Assembly (NCBI GenBank): GCA_034190875.2
Contig: CM067350.1
Coordinates: 26,012,050-26,076,049, forward strand
Direction: 5' to 3'
From: Urechis unicinctus
Taxonomy: Eukaryota; Annelida; Polychaeta; Xenopneusta; Urechidae
Length of the DNA stretch: 64,000 bases
This document shows, piece by piece, positions 1-10,596 of the stretch. Both the position numbers and the translations under genes were made by a program. Positions within the stretch are counted from its first letter, which is position 1; every line of letters begins with the position of its first letter. A model generated the notes under the pieces. That model saw only the letters and a program-made list of their open reading frames with translations, had not been told where the DNA came from and searched no databases.

Positions 1-87
1 GTCTTCCAACGGCAAGCCTGGACGACCAGCAATACGGTACCAACAATATAACACAAACAATATTATCTCTAAACAAAATATATATGA

Positions 88-118
<31 letters not shown>

Positions 119-460
119 TATGTGTATATATATTTATTTTTATATTTATATGTGTATATTTATATATATATCTGTATATATATATATGGATCCCTCTAAT
201 AGATATAGAGATAGATATAGAGATAGAGATAGATATCTCTAGAGATGGATCTAGATACAGGTATATAATATATAGATATCTATGTCTTTGATATTTATGA
301 TCTTTATATATCTATATCTATATGTATATTTATATCCTAGTGTCTCTCTCTATATGTCTATATATATGTAGTATATATATGTATATCTATATATATGGTA
401 AATATGTATATGTATATCTACTCTCTCTCTGTATATATATCTAGATATATATCATCATAT
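1..460. repeat. AT-rich simple-sequence tract
   Basis: Nearly pure TA, TATG and GATA-type runs. No reading frame is credible. It forms the left outer flank of the foldback block and mirrors the (TA)n tail at 3340-3425. Confidence 0.9.
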
Positions 461-462
461 CC

Positions 463-700
463 CTAAACAATAGTCAATACACCGCGAAAGCTGTATGAAT
501 GCTGCCGCTGATTGATTACTCTAAGGTTTGGCCTACCTTTCTCATGACCCCCTACCCCGTCAATATAAACCCACACACACCTTTGGTTTGGCCTACTTAA
601 GAGTTGGCACTTGCGCCAACGGCATGTCTTCCAACCACTAAGCTGCTGCACGTAGCAATACTTGACCAACAATCGTCCACAAACAATATTATCTTTAAAA
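463..700 (-). repeat. Unit A of the foldback family, inverted copy
   Basis: Reverse-complemented, this stretch matches 2915-3090: the words TAGGCCAAACC, GGTAGGGGGTCATG and AATCGACCAGCGGCA recur in the same order. It therefore closes the left side of a large inverted structure whose right side is unit A at 2886-3425. No gene is seen. Confidence 0.7.
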
Positions 701-717
701 AAAATATAATGCTAAAA

Positions 718-1274
718 ATACTGTTACAATCATTATCACGAGGCCAAGTTCTAAAAGATACTGACAAAATTTCATGTCCGTAAATACAGCCGTTTCAGAG
801 ATATCAGCGAGGAGAGAACTCGTAGCAAAAATCGCGATAGGTACAAAGTCATTATACAAAGTACAAAAGGTAAAAACAAGTATTTTTTTCGCCTATTCCA
901 TGCTACGATAATTTCTTGTTACAACCATATAACTCATATGTTCGTAACTGCAGTAGTTATGGAGGAGATAGTTACAGAAAATGGGGGAAAAAATCGACGA
1001 AAAATCGATCCCATAAGCCTCCAACACTGCGCATGCGCGTCAAATTGGATCGCCAGTTGTGTCTTAACTTGATCTATCATTCCCCAAAATTTCATGTTGA
1101 TATGTTTAACCGTTCCGGAGAAAAGCCCGAAAAACCTTGACTGGAAGACATAAATAGCGCTAACAAATGCGCGAATGGCAAGATCATTCGCTGCTGCGCG
1201 CGCTGATCAATGATTGGCTGTCTGTACACGAAAATTTATTATGTCTTCCAACGATAGACATATTGGTTTAGCCA

Positions 1275-1305
<31 letters not shown>

Positions 1306-1745
1306 CTCCAGTCAAGTTTTTTCGGGCTTTTCTCCGGAACGGTTAAACATATCAACATGAAATTTTGGGGAATGATAGATCAAGTTGGGACATAACTGCC
1401 GATCCAATTTGACGCGCATGCGCAGTGTTGGAGGCTTATGGGATTGATTTTTCGTCGATTTTTTCCCCCATTTTCTGTAACTATCTCCTCCATAACTACT
1501 GCGGTTACGTACATATGAATTATATGGTTGTAACAAGCAATTATCGTAGCATGGAATAGGCGAAAAAAATACTTATTTTGGCCTTTTGTACTTTGTATAA
1601 AGACATGCAAACCCAGGGTACCTATCGCGATTTTTGCTACGACTTGGCTACTCCTCGCTGATGTTAGCCTCTGAAACGGCTGCATTAGAAAACATGAAAC
1701 TAATCGTCAGTATTTACTGAACTTGGCCTCTGTGAATGCTGATAC
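718..1745. repeat. Foldback palindrome 1 (unit B, two inverted arms)
   Basis: The arm at about 720-1140 is repeated in reverse complement at about 1311-1690. The 170-base spacer ends in a run of about 24 T. Both arms carry the GCGCATGCGC palindrome. Short open frames in the two arms encode the same 74 residues only because the DNA is inverted; they do not look like a protein. No transposase is present, so this would be a non-autonomous foldback element or a duplicated MITE. Confidence 0.8.
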
Positions 1746-2349
1746 TGTAGCAATATTTTTAGCCATTCACAGTAACAAAAAACAGTAAAAAATACGATTA
1801 GTTTCAAGGTTTTCTACTGCGAGGAGAGAACGGTAGCAAAACAGCAGATAGGTACAAAGTCATTATTAAAGTACAAAGGTAAAAAACAAGTATTTTTTTC
1901 GCCTATTCCATGCTACGATAATTTCTTGTTACAACCATATAACTCATATGTTCGTAACTGCAGTATCAATCGACGACCAGCGGCATTTAGCCTAGGTTAA
2001 TCTAACTCATATGTTCGTAACTGCACTGTAGTTATGGAGGAGATAGTTACAGAAAATGGGGGAAAAAATCGACGAAAAATCGATCCCATAAGCCTCCAAC
2101 ACTGCGCATGCGCGTCAAATTGGATCGCCAGTTGTGTCTTAACTTGATCTATCATTCCCCAAAATTTCATGTTGATATGTTTAACCGTTCCGGAGAAAAG
2201 CCCGAAAAACCTTGACTGGAAGACATAAATAGCGCTAACAAATGCGCGAATGGCAAGATCATTCGCTGTTATCGCGCGCTGATCAATGATTGGCTGTCTG
2301 TAACGAAAATTTATTATGTCTTCCAACGATAGACATATTGGTTTAGCCA

Positions 2350-2383
<34 letters not shown>

Positions 2384-2885
2384 CTCCAGTCAAGTTTTTT
2401 CGGGCTTTTCTCCGGAACGGTTAAACATATCAACATGAAATTTTGGGGAATGATAGATCAAGTTGGGACATAACTGCCGATCCAATTTGACGCGCAATGC
2501 GCAGTGTTGGAGGCTTTATGGGATTGATTTTCGTCGATTTTTTCCCCCATTTTCTGTAACTATCTCTCCATAACTACTCGTAACTTATGCGGTTACGTAC
2601 ATATGTAATATTAATGTAACAAGCAATTATCGTAGCATGGAATAGGCGAAAAAAAACGTACTTATTTTCACCTTTTGTACAATTTGTATAATGACATGTA
2701 TTTTAGGGTACCTATCGCGATTTTTAGGCTACGACTTCTCTCCTCGCTGATATCTCTGAAACGCTGTATCTCTGAAACGCACACATGAAATTTTGTCAGT
2801 ATTTAGAACTTGGCCTCGTGATAATGATTGTAGCAGTATTTTTTTAGCATTCACAGTAACAAAAAACAGTAAAAAGGACGATTAG
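1746..2885. repeat. Foldback palindrome 2, tandem duplicate of palindrome 1
   Basis: The inverted pair recurs about 1.08 kb further on, with the plus arm to about 2220 and the minus arm from about 2385. A T tract of about 30 bases lies in the spacer. The plus arm contains a short internal repetition of its own sequence around 1930-2040, a sign of unequal exchange or replication slippage. Confidence 0.8.
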
Positions 2886-3343
2886 TTTCAAGGTTTTCTA
2901 CTGCAGCAGCAAGGTGCTGTTTAAGTAGGCCAAACCTTACGTAATCGACCAGAGGCCTTGGCTGGGTTTGCATTGACTTGGGTAGGGGGTCATGTCAAAA
3001 CAGGCTAAAACCTTACGTAATCGACCAGCGGCATTTATCACTTTCGTCGACTCAATATTGACTTGGCAAAGGGGTCATGTCAAAACATCTAAGCGGCAGC
3101 TTATAATAGTGCGCGTTACCAGCTCTTCTCGGTCCATGAATATACTGTCTTTTTTTGTCTCAGCGACAGTGTGCACTGGATGTCCCCGTGCAATCAAAGC
3201 GGATATATATACACAAACACGCATACACGCACACACATATATATGTATACACACGGTTTCCGGTGCCAAGCTTCCGAGCGCCGAGCAGCTATCTATAAAT
3301 AGCATATATATGTGTATATTTATAAGTGTGTGTGTTTATATAC

Positions 3344-3413
<70 letters not shown>

Positions 3414-3425
3414 GTATATAAGGTA
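2886..3425 (+). repeat. Unit A with (TA)n tail
   Basis: This stretch holds two imperfect copies of a TAGGCCAAACCTTACGTAAT-type word, then about 300 bases that recur at 25690-26160, and ends in a (TA)n tract. The same order (unit B minus arm, unit A, TA tract) is found at 25190-26160, which defines a mobile unit. Confidence 0.8.
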
Positions 3426-3937
3426 AGTGATTATATATTGCGGGATATGAAGTTGGTCGAGTTCCTATATTCTAGAACAAGTGAGCATTCACATTTTACA
3501 CAAAGGGATTTGGCTTTTTCAAACTCTCCTTAAAGCACCTCTTTCTCTTTAACTCACAAAGCCATCATAAATGTGTACTTTCAAGGTCCATTATAGTGGC
3601 ATTGACTTAAAATAATTGTTTTGTTGTGCATAATTTTACAGTGCAGCTCCAAAGTGGGTCCATAATTAGAAATCGGGCTCGGACACGAGAAACAGCGATC
3701 AAATTGCTGATTTTGGATATCAATAAAACCTAATCCCATATCACATATATTGGACAATGTTTTTTATCAGGCCAAGTAGCTCGATGAAATCACATTCATC
3801 CTGTTATAAAGGCCATTTCGAGACTAAATAATAAATAATCTCTGTTTGAAAATGCTCCATACATGAAAGAGGAAGTTTTTGAGGCAGATGTCCAAAGTCG
3901 ACCCCTTTTTTCGGACATAAAATCTGCCATAGCTTAA
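3426..3937. other. Unassigned spacer
   Basis: AT-rich sequence with no open frame of coding quality, no repeat shared with the rest of the window and no RNA gene that I can see. Confidence 0.6.
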
Positions 3938-4012
3938 TAGACCAGTTCTGAGTTCCGACTGCGCATGGGCCGATGTGCGGGGTCAAAGGTGAATTCGGGA
4001 AAACTCTTGCCT
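3938..4012 (+). repeat. Left terminal inverted repeat of the ISL2EU-like element
   Basis: The words TAGACCAGTTCTGAGT and GGTCAAAGGTGAATTCGGGA are matched in inverted order by 7316-7390 with few differences. Confidence 0.65.
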
Positions 4013-4241
4013 GGCGCGAGCGCCCCGCATTGCGACTCGGCGAGGCAGGCAGCGTCCGCGATCGTTGACTTCAAATGTTTTTATGCAGTTAGGCGATTAA
4101 CTAATACATGTTCATGATTGAGATGCATGAAACAATATTCACAAAGTTTACTTGATCATTCCACTCCAACTCCATGTCTGGTGTGCATTATACACGACAA
4201 TTGTGAAGTACGCAAGTCAAGTGATCCACTATAATTAGAAA

Positions 4242-5118
4242 ATGGGTCGAATTTGCGCAATTGTTGGTTGTGGCAACAGCAACTACCGGCTTAATCGTTG
4301 GAAGAAAACATTTTGTGAAAGCCACCAATGTAATTATGGGTCGGCTAGTTGCATTTGCATGCACCCTTTCACTTTGCGCCGTTTTCCTACCCAGCGTCGT
4401 GATCCACAAATGCGGGCTAAGTGGATCAAAGCTGTCAATCGTAAAAACGAAACTTGACTCCATCTGACGATGACCGCATTTGTTTGTGGCACTTTGTTGA
4501 TGGACATCATTCTGAAGAATGTCCGTGTCCAGTTAACAACCTAGGCTATGTGACACAAGAACCCAAAATGCGTCACCCTCCACCGATAGATCAACCTACG
4601 CAATACACAACTGCCAATTTGTGTGACTCTATCCCTGTGTTTGCCAGTTGAATGTTCTGAACTCAGAGGTATGAAAATGTGAGTGAACAATGTTAAGTCT
4701 GTATGAATGCAGATCATTCCTACACATTCACATGCAAGTGTCAAGAAAACTGCAGGTGTATTGGATGTCTGGAAAATCAAAAAGTGGTGATGCAACTGCA
4801 GTCACAGTTAGAAGAAGCAAAGGAGGTGCAATCAAAGAAGAAGTCTGAAGACGAAACCAAATTACATCCTAAGTGTTGTCAACCGACGTTAAAGTATCGC
4901 AGAACACAGGCTTTCCGTCCAGACAGAGTTTCTTGGACCTTTTTCAATATTTAGACCCCAAAGTGCCCAAATTAAAGTACTCGAGTGGGGTCAAAAAAGT
5001 TGTCTCAACTAGTCCCCAGAGCATTGGCTGCAACACCGAAAAGAGTAGCCAATGCTTGCGCCTCTCATTGATGACATTCTTGTTATATGTGCAGCAATCT
5101 GCCCCACTTGTGAAGTAA
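4242..5118 (+). pseudogene. THAP-like zinc finger plus HTH_Tnp_4-type transposase, N-terminal part
   Basis: The start at 4242 gives MGRICAIVGCGN, a Cys-x4-Cys pair. It is followed by a second cysteine cluster (CESHQCNYG..CICMHPF), then FPTQRRDPQMRAKW, and in the next frame RICLWHFVDG. This is the spaced C2CH pattern of the THAP-like finger seen in many invertebrate transposase-like proteins. Further on come a Cys-rich knot, a coiled coil (QLQSQLEEAKEV) and TGFPSRQSFLDLFQYLDP, the stretch that precedes the HTH and DDE_Tnp_4 domains in that family. One base is missing at the Trp codon near 4455, a further frame change lies in the 4650-4700 stretch, and the DDE catalytic core is not found. It is the DNA-binding end of a transposase; enzymatic function is lost. 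Confidence 0.65.
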
Positions 5119-5773
5119 ATGTTTATCTAATTATATATAAATAGGAGAGCTAGATAGATCCAAGTTATTAATTATAATTGCTCATGAATGAATTTACCTT
5201 CTTGCATGTGAAAAATTTAGCGTTGGTGAAAATAATACTGTACACTGTTGCGTTCTCATGCTGTTACAACAAAAATGTGGGTGTCAATGTTAATAAATCT
5301 TTAATTTATTGTGAAATAATCTTGCTTTTCTTTCCGAAGCCATACTGATTCGCATTCAGCACAGATAGCAAATTTAAGCAGAAATAAACATGATGGAAAC
5401 AGAGTTCAGGAAAGAATTTCAGACTTTACAGGACCAATGTCCTGTAAAGTGCCCAAACTTTACAGGAGCAGGACTTTTCTTACAGGACCGAACTAAAATT
5501 AATCATTTTGCGATGTCTCAAGATAATGCGTTAGCATAAGAAGAAAAACACATTATTTTTAAGGTAAAATTAGTTTATCGTCAACATTAGAATCTAAATA
5601 AAGTATCTTGTATGCAAAGGACATCAGGATCTTATTTAGATCATGTCCTTTGTGTACATAATTATTTTATCCTCAATATCCTCTTTGTGGCTGGAGAAGT
5701 AGTCTGAATCGGACCTATCGCTGTTCGACTCATCTGCTTCGTCCGGCCCAGCAATATCTTCTGCAACCTCCTC
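5119..5773. other. Intergenic stretch inside the ISL2EU-like element
   Basis: AT-rich. It holds the 5423-5450 hairpin and, at about 5630-5773 on the minus strand, an open acidic continuation of the zinc-finger gene beyond its stop (residues such as DEADESNSDRSDSDYF). Confidence 0.5.
5423..5450. other. Perfect 12-bp hairpin
   Basis: ACTTTACAGGAC and GTCCTGTAAAGT flank a 4-base loop. A third, partial arm (ACTTTACAGGAGCAGGAC) follows at 5457. It lies in the intergenic part of the ISL2EU-like element. Its role is unknown. Confidence 0.7.
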
Positions 5774-6390
5774 TTAATCAGTAGTGACCTCTGTTCCTTC
5801 TTTCACCTCAACCACTGGAGCATCATTCTGGGCTGCAGCTGCTTGAGCTGCTATCTGTTTCTGGGTACATCTCCTGTAGGCAGACTCCCTCTTGCACTGG
5901 AAATAAACGGATGAAAAATGCAATGCAATTTTCATTTTGTAGTACAGATATGTAATACATTTATATCACAAAACCACAATAAACTATGCAGCTATATCAC
6001 CAATTGGACACTCACTGTGAGCCAATGGTCCACCAGGGATTTGCTAAATAAATATTTTAGTTAAATTAATCTAAACATTGATCCATATAGCTTTGAATTT
6101 TTATAAAGGTATTTATTTAACTCAGATTTAATATCATTATATATTAAAAATCATTAAAAACATCTCTAAAATCAATTTTCATTTCTTTTAATTATCATAA
6201 TTAAATTTCTATCTTTTTATATTTATTTGACTTCATGTAAAAATCATTATTATCATCAAGTGGTCCACTTACTTGCAAGTTGTGCCGAACATTTTGACAT
6301 CTTTATATTCTAACCATGGTCTACCCTCTTCCAATGTCTTTGAATATCTCCTAGGGATTTTTCTTTCTTCTTTTTTTTTCTCCTCTTGGG
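5774..6390 (-). pseudogene. Three-exon zinc-finger gene fragment (C17orf113/ZNF862-like start)
   Basis: Three minus-strand exons join in phase. Exon 1, about 6390-6273, reads RPWLEYKDVKMFGTTC and ends at a GTAAGT donor. Exon 2, 6043-6016, is only 28 nt, after TTTATTTAG and before GTGAGT. Exon 3 begins at 5896 after TTATTTCCAG and reads CKRESAYRRCTQKQIAAQ. The WLEY..MF..C motif resembles the zinc finger at the start of C17orf113/ZNF862-type proteins, often linked to transposases; one usual Cys (MFC) is Gly here. A stop at 5774 is followed by 45 more open acidic codons, so it may be a nonsense change. It converges on the transposase inside the same inverted repeats, so it may be the element's second gene or a captured host fragment. 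Confidence 0.45.
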
Positions 6391-6969
6391 GCGGCCTCCT
6401 CCCAGGCCCTGTCGGCACCATATAACACACTATAGTGTTGGTGTGCCCTTAAACTTTATACTTACCTTACCTTACCCAGGCCTTGTCCCCTCTTTGTACC
6501 GCAGCCGTGAAAACATGTCTCAGACCGCGAAAATCACAGTTCTTCAGCGAAGCACAAAACCCGCGAAAATTAATCTCGATACTGAATTTAGAAAACGAAA
6601 ACAAAACTTTCGCTTTCCATAATCTGCCCACCAGTGCTCACTGTTCTGGTCACTTGTTCGATTCGTAAAAATGGGTCCTTACTATAGATTTTGCTATATT
6701 ATTATTCTTCGGATATAGTCGTGTTCACTCGGCTGTTTTCGCTTGTAAGGAGAGAAAACGGCGGCGATGGTTTCGAAAGATGGATGTACAGTCGATATTT
6801 CTCTATTTGTACAGCATTATTGACGAAATAAACTGTCGGACACAATGATTGATGTAAATGGCTTTATTTACCGGACCAAAGAGAAAAATACCGGACATGT
6901 CCGTGGTCCGACGGTCTTTCCTGAACTCTGTGGAACGGCACGAAATATCACAACTTGTGCAGTAAAACC

Positions 6970-6970
<1 letters not shown>
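6391..6970. other. Unassigned, right part of the ISL2EU-like element
   Basis: A pyrimidine-rich run near 6360-6390, then mixed sequence with no convincing exon. The repeated word CTTACCTTACCTTACCC occurs at 6461-6478. I see no RNA gene. Confidence 0.5.
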
Positions 6971-7003
<33 letters not shown>

Positions 7004-7284
7004 CACTTAATGGTATAGAGGTAGTACATATGTGCCGCGCGACGGGGTATGTTTTTTCGGCCTCTTGACTTGTACGACGGGTTTTTTGGCCTCATACTTG
7101 TACGACGGGGTATGTTTTTGAGTTTCAATCTGTACGAGGGGTTATACATTCGCATAATACCTTGTACGACGGGGTATGCTTTTGGCCATTTTGACATTGT
7201 ACGACGGGTACGGGTTTTCGAGGTCCCGCGGCACACCCCTATCCAGAATAAGGCCAAGTGCCCCCCCCCCCCCCCCCCCCCCCC
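6971..7284 (-). mobile_element. G/C-tract MITE with GTCGTACAAG repeats, copy 1
   Basis: The ends are runs of about 30 G and 24 C followed by TCACTTAA and GCACTTGG-type sequence, that is, inverted ends CCCGGGGGG..CACTT. Inside, the 10-14 base word CCCCGTCGTACAAG recurs about every 30-40 bases. Three other copies occur at 14322, 15251 and 31341. It has no coding capacity beyond chance frames. It is inserted just inside the right end of the ISL2EU-like element. Confidence 0.75.
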
Positions 7285-7315
7285 GGGAGTAAAACACACG
7301 CACCCACATTGAATG

Positions 7316-7390
7316 CACAAAAAGTTTTCCCGAATTGACCTTTGACCGGAGACCGGAAGTGCCGCGCCCGCAAGACTCCGAACTGGTCTA
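7316..7390 (-). repeat. Right terminal inverted repeat of the ISL2EU-like element
   Basis: Reverse complement of 3938-4012: AGTTTTCCCGAATTGACC, then ACTGGTCTA. It lies between the MITE and unique flanking DNA. Confidence 0.65.
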
Positions 7391-7705
7391 TAACGGATGA
7401 TCATACAGCAAAAATGGATACAGTTTTGGAATGCTTACAAAGAGACCTGTGATGGGGGAGCGGGTCAACTCGTACCCAAACCAACTCGTACCCAAGTTTT
7501 AAGATTAATACCGAACTTGCGTGTGATTCACTCATGTACATTAACGTTGAGTTTAAACATAATCAATATAAATTTCCATTATTTTGACAAGCAATGTTGT
7601 CGCCCTAAACAGCTAAACTACTTTCGTTGCTGACGCACCATGCCCAGCCTCTTAGCTCGCCCGTCACAAGGGGCCAGAGCGAGGCGTCCCGTGTGTGGCA
7701 TACGG
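7391..7705. other. Unassigned spacer
   Basis: Contains a short doublet of CAACTCGTACCCAA near 7467-7495. No gene or repeat family is recognised. Confidence 0.5.
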
Positions 7706-7850
7706 TGGTAAGGTAGGGTAAGGTCGGGTAGGGCCTCATCGGGTAGGGTAGGCTAGCATCGGGTCGGGTGGGGTAGCGTTGGGTCGGATAGGGTAGGGTT
7801 GGGTAGCATCAGGTAAGGTAGGCTAGCATCGGGTCGGGCAATTGTGCAAG
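7706..7850 (+). repeat. Degenerate GGGTAG-type minisatellite
   Basis: Imperfect repeats of GGGTAGGGTAGGCTAGCATC with a variable period of about 20-35 bases. It is rich in G triplets. The unit is not the metazoan telomere repeat TTAGGG. Confidence 0.8.
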
Positions 7851-7899
7851 TGGTAGGGTTCGAATAGCGATATGGGATCGTAATTAGACTCTCTGTTAG

Positions 7900-9541
7900 C
7901 AGGTCAGGGATCACCGCAGATTGACGTACGTCCCTTAAACAAAAGACGTAACTTGATCAACGTACGCCGTACTACAATCGACGGTCGGACAAGATCAGTT
8001 CAGCCATTCACAGGGTACTTCAGTAACTCTCCCATATTTTTTCTTACAGCATATTTGATTGGTCAACCGTTATTGCGACCCTGTTCATGACACATTCAGC
8101 TATATTAAGAATGCTAAATTCCCTACCCGCGTCATTTTGGGAGTCTCCATCAGCTGACTGTATGTCAACGCATGCGATCTTTTTCCGATTGTCGTGTCTT
8201 TGTTTCATTGTATCTTCTTTTAATCAAACAGTAGGGTATTAATTCTCCTTTCTCCCGATAAAATATTCATTCCTCTAGTCTTTTTAAGTATTTTAATTAA
8301 ATTGTAAGTCCGCAACTTCAGATATTGTGGCAATTATATGTGTACCTGAGGTGCAAATGTCGCCGTACGTTAAACGAAGGACAATGGCGTACTTAAATCG
8401 AGGTCTGGTTTAGCAAATGAGAGTCTCAATACAGTATTTGCTTCTTTTTAGTTTTTTGTTTACCAAATTCACAAAGGAGAATAGTCCTGTGGAATTATGA
8501 ATAATATTAGCACCCAGTAGAAATGCTACCCACACTGAAATGCTCTTCCAAAATGTTTCCATTTGGGTTCCTGTGAATTATCAAAATTTATGTTATTTTA
8601 CTTGACTCAACTCACACCTTATTTGACTTTGACTTCATCAACAACAATATAAAGCATTTGATTCAAGTTATGTAACCATCATGTTTAGAAACGTAGAAAG
8701 TTATTTCTGTGTTGGATACAACAAATGTATACTCCCACTTTCTTCCGCTTTAAAATGTTTGATTGAAGATTAGGAACTGAACTGAATTCAGTTAATGAAA
8801 TAAAAGCAAGCAGGTTAATGATCTCTTCTTGTAACTGCAAAGTGCCAACCAAAACCCTGAGTAAGTGATGCGATCCATGCATGTATTTGGATCAAAAACA
8901 TTGAATTTTGCAAACTCTTATGCATGCTAAGATGAGCATGTTTGCATTTCCCCACATTTTGTATATAAATAAATAAAATATCAACAAAGAATATGTAGTA
9001 ACCAAGACAAACTTCCAAAATGCACGTTGTTCATTTATTTGATTCGTACTTGAATCGAGGGACGCAGCGTACGTCGATTGATGTATGACAGTGTTGACCC
9101 GACATTCTCATTTTCTCAAAGTCGGTTTTTAAGCTAGGCGGACATACAAATTCAATAAAACTTCGTCAAACAATTCATTTTAATGTAAGTTATTACCAGA
9201 CACTGTTATTAACAGATAAGATGGTATTTTAGGGTCGAATAAACGGCTTCAAACACGGCGATGAGCTCGGACACAGCAGTGCACTTGACTGAAATCAGCT
9301 GTTGGGGAACCCCTACGATGCTAGGCGATCCGTTTCTGGGAGCTAAATTTAGTCAATGATGTCATGAATCTATTTAAACGAACCCGAGACAATACAGACG
9401 TTAGCGAGTTTTCGTAATTTAGATTATTCTCGGGACCCCGCGCACATTGCAACCGTCCGCCGATCGAAGGACGGCGTACGTTGAACGAGGTGCGTCCTTC
9501 GTTTAAGGGACGTACGTCAATCTGCGGTGATCCTCGACCTG
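7900..9541. mobile_element. Non-autonomous DNA transposon with long TIRs and 5-bp target duplication
   Basis: The ends CAGGTC..GGATCACCGCAG and their reverse complement at 9541 form imperfect inverted repeats of roughly 90 bases, including a perfect core GATTGACGTACGTCCCTTAA. The element is flanked on both sides by GTTAG (7895-7899 and 9542-9546), a clean 5-bp target duplication. Sub-terminal pieces of the same repeat recur at 8365-8400 and 9055-9095. The 1.64-kb body has no transposase-like frame. CAGG ends with a 5-bp duplication fit some hAT-like or unclassified cut-and-paste families; I do not assign one. Confidence 0.8.
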
Positions 9542-9546
9542 GTTAG

Positions 9547-9884
9547 CTTAACTTCAGTTATACTTCAGCCACAACTATCAGACTGTTGGTTCAGCGCAAA
9601 CTGGCGATAATACAAGTTAACAAGACAGTCAGCGGTGCCGTTCATAGGTCCCGCTTTACAGGACCTCCACAAAACCTCTGACTAACACGAATACCAGCAA
9701 TATGGTTCCACTTAATAGAACTCACCAATACAACTTCGGGAAGGCTCTCTTGATAAAACTACTTGTCTCCAACTGTAACTCCACAATTGCAACTCCCCGT
9801 GGCGCCTCGGCTTTAAGCAAACGGTCACGTGAACACAAGGTTCAAATGAAAAATGTAAACAAAATACTAAAACGCAGAGACATA
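9547..9884. other. Unassigned spacer
   Basis: No repeat, exon or RNA gene recognised. Confidence 0.5.
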
Positions 9885-10284
9885 GTGGGGCAATTTCGAC
9901 CCTGGGCTAATTTCGACCCCCTCAAATCGAAATATCGCTAATTTTAATCTGTTTCGCGCAGATCGTGTGATTTTTGGTCACATGACGTAGATATATTTAG
10001 TTTCCAGCGTCTCATCTTTGAGTCATTTTGGAATCACTGAAGATTAGTTGGTAAGTTTGATTCAATAGTGGCAACCCATGAATTACTGTCACTTCCTGTT
10101 TGATATTAACCAAAAAGTTAACATTACGTGTTTGAGAAAATTTGCTTCTTACAAGCCGTGTTTCAGTAATTTCAGGACAATTCATATGTCACAATCCAAA
10201 TTAATGAATCTATCGAACTATCAGAGCGCCATATTGAAAATAATCTCGAACGCAGAGCAAATATGGGGGTCGAAATTACCCCAC
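9885..10284. mobile_element. 400-bp MITE-like segment with TTTCGACCC ends
   Basis: GTGGGGCAATTTCGACCC at 9885 and its near-perfect inverse GGGTCGAAATTACCCCAC ending at 10284 bracket 400 bases. A second ATTTCGACCCCC lies just inside the left end, and a partial relative follows at 10305. I could not see a target duplication. It lies 0.3 kb upstream of the pogo-type transposase and could be one of its derivatives. Confidence 0.5.
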
Positions 10285-10596
10285 CACAAAGTTACTACAT
10301 GGCCATATTTCGACACCCTTTTTGAAAAGATGTAATAGACTAGTCTACTTACAAAAATTATCACGTTTTTGATAGTTAACATGGTGTTGTTTTTTCTTAC
10401 CTTTTAATAATATTATTGGGGAGAGTATAGTATCTCCCAAAACAATTATTTTTAAAGCTCAATCGGACGTTATGAACCTCAAAAACGTCATGGTAAGGAC
10501 GTTATGATTTATGTATAATCAAGTATACAACTTGGTAAACAGATATAAATATGTTAGATAACCCATTATGTCCTATTTTTGTGGTGGTTCTCAGAC
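10285..10596. other. Unassigned spacer before the pogo transposase
   Basis: AT-rich. It ends in TTTTTGTGGTGGTTCTCAG, a good splice acceptor just before the first pogo exon. There is a short palindrome GGGAGAGTATAGTATCTCCC at about 10420. Confidence 0.5.

Larger units (their letters stand above)
3938..7390 (+). mobile_element. ISL2EU-like DNA transposon, decayed, with a nested MITE
   Basis: Two inverted repeats of about 75 bases, starting GACCAGTTC and containing GGTCAAAGGT and ATTCGGGAAAACT, face each other at 3940-4012 and 7316-7388. Each is flanked by TA, which fits a 2-bp target duplication. Inside lie a THAP-like transposase fragment on the plus strand and a small spliced zinc-finger gene on the minus strand. 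ISL2EU elements are known to have 2-bp target duplications and THAP-type transposases, so the assignment rests on both ends and content. The catalytic domain of the transposase is not visible, and a G/C-tract MITE sits just inside the right repeat. The element is dead in its present form. Confidence 0.6.

Noticed and set aside
5423-5450. Bacterial-type terminator
   Set aside because: The hairpin has no U-run after it, and the genome is clearly animal.
6803-7404. Frames of 67-133 codons in the G/C-tract MITE
   Set aside because: The Pro or Gly run is the homopolymer, and both strands are open because of the short internal repeat; no protein features.
7706-7850. Internal telomere repeat
   Set aside because: The unit is GGGTAG/GGCTAGCATC with variable length, not TTAGGG.
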